Source: Rhabdophis nuchalis
Taxonomy: Eukaryota > Chordata > Lepidosauria > Squamata > Natricidae
DNA: 64,000 nt
Direction: 5' to 3'
Assembly (NCBI GenBank): GCA_039707465.1
Contig: CM077645.1
Span: forward strand, 58,095,850 to 58,159,849
Below the pieces are notes generated by a model. The model saw nothing but the letters and a program-made list of their open reading frames with translations, was not told the origin of the DNA and did no database searches. Shown in pieces: positions 60,031 to 64,000 of this stretch. How positions within the stretch are numbered: position 1 is the first letter of the stretch; the number at the start of each line of letters is the position of its first letter. Position numbers and translations under genes: made by a program.

Positions 60031-61194
60031 CTGCAATTGCAGAGAACTTAGTAAGTAAGAATAAACACTACAGCAAGAAGAAGATGCAAACTGTTTGGTT
60101 GTTTTCAGCTTAAAACAAAATAGCTCTCAGGAGGTGGTAGTCATTTCCCCCCCCCCCCCCCCCCCATGATTCACACTGTATATGATGATACAAGTATGTA
60201 CTCATGCCTTTGTGTGAGGAGTTAATATTTGCATTTAAATTATGTTAGGAAAAATTAAAATTGCCTCTTCAGTGCCACTGAAAATAAATGTTACAGCAAG
60301 AAATGTCAATCAGGTTTGAAGAGGTAATGTTTGTCATTAATGCAAAAGTCAGGATAACAAGAGGCTGAATTAGCTTTTGTCTATTACTATGTTCTGTCAT
60401 ATTGGAAAATATTGTTGTGCTTTCAGTTATCACAGTTTTGCAAGTATTACTACTTAATCTATTTCATGATTTATTTAGTAATGCTTCAAAAGGCTATGGC
60501 TTGAGACAACTAACCAAAATTATGAATTACTTGTTTTATATCACTTGCATTCTTCCTATGTATATTTCAATTGAGTTTTAAAAAATCATAGTTTGATGAG
60601 AAACCTTCTTAAAATGGAATCTTCTGTTTTATTGTTACCAATTAATTTTTAAAATATATACACTATAATAAATAGACTAAAACAGATTTTGATATTTGGG
60701 ATTCTGTACCGTATGAATTCCATTACTTGATATTTCCTAGAGGATCATGTATATTGATGATGACTTATTTAGTTCACTCATACATATTACAAGAACAGTG
60801 TAAATACCAAGGAATTTTGACAATGATGAACGACAATAATTATCATGAAGATAAACATAGTTGTGTGAAAAGGCACAAATTCTCAATATAGTCTTATAGT
60901 AAGGGCCATACAATTAAGTTATTCATTTCATATTCTTCCTGACAATTTTATATGTATAATGCTTTGCTTCCTAGCAACTGAAAACAAAAAAGAAATAATA
61001 TGAACTGATAACACTTACTCTATATAAGAGAAACTCTTAATGTGACATGAACAAATAATAACACGGGTAATTCATTCCTATAATTAGAAAATAGTACATA
61101 CCACTCCATCTTAGATTTCTTGATATTTACTAGAGAAAGTGGAGGACAGGGACATGCAAAACCCCATATACTGGTTACGTATATTCACCAAAAT

Positions 61195-61440
61195 CCTAGT
61201 CTCTTCACCTTGTCTTCAACTTACAACAGTTTGTTCAATGACTATTCAAACTTACAACAGCACTGAAAAATATGATTTATGACTGTTTTTCATTTACAGC
61301 CATCTTCATGATCATGTGATCAAAATTCATACACTTGGCAAATGACTCATATTTATGATGCTTGCAGTGTCCCTGGGTCATGACATCACATTTTGAGACC
61401 TTTTCTCACAAGCAAAGTCAATGGACAAGCCAGATTCATT
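61195..61440 (+). mobile_element. MITE, family H, left part (split by LINE copy 6)
   Basis: TCTTCAACTTACAACAGTTTG at the left end, then TTCATGATCATGTGATCAAAAT, CATATTTATGATGCTTGCAG, and GCAAAGTCAATGG. Continues beyond the LINE at 62046. Confidence 0.78.
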
Positions 61441-62045
61441 TAACACCAGATTCCACGTAACACCACTCCTGCGCGAGCTGCACTGGCTGCCTGTGGTCTT
61501 TCGGATGCGCTTCAAGGTATTGATTACCATCTTTAAAGCACTCCATGGCACGGGACCTAGTTATTTACGGGATCGCATTCTGCTTCATACATCCCTGCGG
61601 CCGATTCGCTCCCACAGAGAGGGACTTCTCCAGGTGCCGTCCACTAGGCAGTGCCAGCGGGTGACGCCCAGGGGAAGGGCCTTCTCTGTGATGGGGCCGA
61701 CCCTCTGGAATGACCTACCCCTCGAACTGAGAACAACCACGGACCTCCGCTCCTTCCGCCAAAAGCTAAAAACTTGCTTTTTTCATCTGGCCGGCCTGGC
61801 CTAATCTATCCTTCCTAGGTTTGTAATATAAATTTAAATTGTTTTAATAGGGATTGCTGGGATTAGTATAAAGGGTTTTAAGGTTTTAAGATTTTAAACT
61901 TTTAGCGCAGGTAAATTATTTAATTCTATTTTAAATATTGTATTGTTGTATTTATATATGTTTTTAAAGTCCTGTGCACTGCCCCGAGTCCCTTCGGGGA
62001 GAGGGTGTGGTCTACAAATCAAATAAATTGAAATTGAAATTAATA
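61441..62045 (+). mobile_element. L2/CR1-group LINE 3' end (copy 6)
   Basis: It starts in the C-terminal coding region (frame from 61421 into RELHWLPVVF and LWNDLPLELRTTTDLRSF) and ends with the subfamily 3' hairpin CTGCCCCGAGTCCCTTCGGGG and an A/T tail (AAATTGAAATTGAAATT). Its frame is intact to the stop at 61802. Confidence 0.9.
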
Positions 62046-62190
62046 ATCATATTGCTAACTTTACAACTGCAGTGATTCACTTATCAACTGTGGCAAAAAA
62101 AGTTTGTAAAATGGAGCAAAATTCACTTAACAACTATTTCACTTAGCAACAGAAATGTTGGGCTACATTGTGGTCACAAGTTGATGGCTA
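62046..62190 (+). mobile_element. MITE, family H, right part
   Basis: CATATTGCTAACTTTACAACTG, CAGTGATTCACTTATCAACTG, TTTCACTTAGCAACAGAAATG and the right terminus GTGGTCACAAGTTGATGG continue the element left of the LINE. Confidence 0.75.
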
Positions 62191-63034
62191 TCTATAGCAT
62201 AAATTGTTAAAATCCAATAATGAGGGAAGACTAGGTGCAAACCCAATATTCCAACCATTTTGAATCATCACAAAGTCCTTGGAATTCATGCATAATACTT
62301 TTATCTAAAGAAAACAACAGAAGCAACAGGTTCCAGTTTTGGGAGTTGTTAACAAGCACAGAGTTCCATAGAACTGATCAATAACTTTCCATTTGAACTC
62401 TTTCTCTTACAAAAGAAAGGACAAAAAAACTGCCAGATGATAATCCTGTATATTAGTTATCAGTGTTGTCAGTGTAATTCACATTAAATAGATGCTTGTT
62501 ATTTTTATCAAATAATAAAATATCAGGAGATATTTGTATGTATGTGTAGCTTTGTACTATAATATATCAATACCCCACTTTCCAATCAGTAAAACCAAAA
62601 CAATGTACTGTTTTAAGAACAGAAATATATGTTCTAAATTAGTCAATCCAATATCTAATAAAAAAATGGAAATTTATTTAGATCAAATTGTGTGTTCCTT
62701 TTTTCCATGCTCAATTCCATCAATTTAACCATTTAAGTCAATTCTCAAATCTTAAATATCCACTTATTAATGTTTTAAACTGTGGCAATTTTCCAATATT
62801 TTGCCAGAATAATCTTTGTAGCAATCTAAATGTGGGCAATTAAATACAATTTATTTATATTTATAACATTTGCTATATAATTAAGTATTTTTACAAATGC
62901 ATTTACAGTCAGCCCAATTCATTTATTTAATTACTGTATATTTGAATACTAGTAGAGTATGTTTTTCTTGGTTCAGGGTTCCAAAAATTGTTTTCAAAAT
63001 CTAAAACTCATTTTTCTTTTCAACACCCATTTAC
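62191..63034. other. AT-rich intron, nothing recognised
   Basis: No supported feature. Confidence 0.45.
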
Positions 63035-63112
63035 AATATAATACAATACAATAGCAGACTTGGAAGGGACCTTGGAGGTTTTCTAGTCCAACCCCTGCCT
63101 AGGCAGGAAGCC
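63035..63112 (-). mobile_element. CR1 LINE 3' end fragment
   Basis: ATACAATAGCAGACTTGG, AAGGGACCTTGGAGGTTTTC and TAGTCCAACCCCTGCCTAGG are the complement of the CR1 3' end, as at 53628. Confidence 0.82.
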
Positions 63113-63297
63113 CTAATTTGTTTATCATTTGTTTGATATATTGCTCCTCTTCCGCCTCTTTCTTGTTTTAATGATACAAAATGTTAAGTACAACATCTTT
63201 CAGTTAGTCCAACTACAATTCATAATATATTGAAAACATATTTTAACCTAAAATATTTAACTCTAGAGTAAAAGAGTTTTATTATCATAACTTAAAA

Positions 63298-63760
63298 AGC
63301 GCTCCATGGCTCGGGACCTAGCTATCTGCGAGATCGGATCCTGCCCCACACATCCTCACGACCGATTCGCTCCCACAGAGAGGGGCTTCTCCGGGTGCCG
63401 TCCACTAGACTTTGTCAGCGGGCGACGCCCAGGGGAAGGGCGCTCTCTGTGGCGGGCCCGGCCCTCTGGAACGACCTTCCCCCTGATATTAGAACGACCA
63501 CCGACCTCCGCTCCTTCCGTGTAAAACTGAAGACCCATCTCTTTCGACTGGCCGGCCTTGAATAGTTCTCTCTGTCTTTTAACGATAAATTTTAATGGGT
63601 TTTTTAATTGTATTTTTAGCACGGGTAATTATTTAATTCTATTTTAGTAATGTTTGTATTATTGTATATTGTTTTAATTATGCCTGTGCACCGCCCCGGG
63701 TCCCTGTGGGGAGAGGGTGCGGTTAATAAATTCTAATTTATTATTATTATTATTATTAAA
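63298..63760 (+). mobile_element. L2/CR1-group LINE 3' end (copy 7)
   Basis: AAAGCGCTCCATGGCTCGGGACC to GGCCGGCCTTGAATAG gives the C-terminus, followed by the 3' UTR (GTGCACCGCCCCGGGTCCCTGTGG) and a TTATTATT tail. It closely matches copy 3. Confidence 0.92.
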
Positions 63761-64000
63761 CCTGTTGAGTCAAATTACAAGGCAAGATTTAATAACTTAA
63801 TAACTACTATTGTTATATCCAAATCATCAATAACTATTTTTCCCCTTCCTAGCATTTTCTCACATGTGCAAAAAATTACTTTTTGGGATCAATTAAGTAC
63901 TGATTCATTGGTTGTAACAGGAATGTCAAGATCCCAACTGACAAACCAAGAACTGGCTTCTTCTTGTTGTCCGTTGTCTGGAACTGGCATGCCACAGGTA
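63761..64000. other. Intron, window edge
   Basis: Nothing defined. The last bases (GGCATGCCACAGGTA) resemble the inside of a family C hAT-like element and may be its start. Confidence 0.35.

Larger units (their letters stand above)
60031..64000 (-). other. SORCS1: Inferred 3' end of the SORCS1 intron upstream of the exon
   Basis: This is the segment 5' of the exon on the minus strand. Its acceptor end has a modest pyrimidine tract followed by GCAG. It carries a C-run (about 60147-60165), a MITE split by a LINE, a CR1 fragment and a LINE 3' end. I see no upstream exon. Confidence 0.65.

Overview
This window is vertebrate genomic DNA, almost certainly from a squamate reptile and probably a snake. 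The evidence is the mix of repeats: young L2/CR1-group LINEs whose 3' ends run into (ATT)n microsatellites, BovB fragments, avian/reptilian-type CR1 ends, an L1 ORF1 element, and many short hAT-like elements with 8-bp target-site duplications (TSDs). There are no prokaryotic features. Base composition is AT-rich except inside repeats.

The only host coding sequence I can support is one 100-bp exon on the minus strand at 59931-60030. It encodes 33 residues of a sortilin-family VPS10 domain, best matching SORCS1, with good splice sites on both sides. On this reading, positions 1-59930 are the intron downstream of the exon and 60031-64000 the end of the intron upstream of it. Both run off the window, so the downstream intron exceeds 59.9 kb.

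Layout from left to right. 1-10 kb: microsatellites, an almost perfect 47-bp-arm hairpin (1654-1770), a hAT-like element (2615-2851) and a 5'-truncated L2-type LINE ending in a self-complementary (AAT)n(ATT)n tract (5568-6100). 10-13 kb: a LINE with an in-frame deletion and a frameshift. 14-17 kb: small hAT-like and foldback elements. 17.9-20.4 kb: a 5'-truncated LINE with one intact 779-aa ORF holding a whole reverse transcriptase. 21-25 kb: a hAT-like element and two old minus-strand LINEs. 25.3-29.96 kb: the longest LINE copy, with a CpG-rich 5' region, inserted into one of those old LINEs and itself carrying a 198-bp insertion of its own family's 3' UTR. 31-32.6 kb: a 1.5-kb hAT-like element containing a palindrome with arms of about 320 bp. 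33-45 kb: mostly featureless intron with microsatellites and one perfect hairpin MITE. 45-56 kb: LINE, BovB and hAT-like remnants, a CTAC-rich minisatellite, and an ORF1-only L1 inserted into a CR1. 56-64 kb: more DNA-transposon remnants, the SORCS1 exon and two more LINE 3' ends.

All seven L2-type copies of the young families lie on the plus strand, antisense to the inferred gene, whereas the older LINE, BovB, CR1 and L1 pieces lie on the minus strand. Most of what can be read is a history of nested insertions. I see no host pathway or operon-like organisation.
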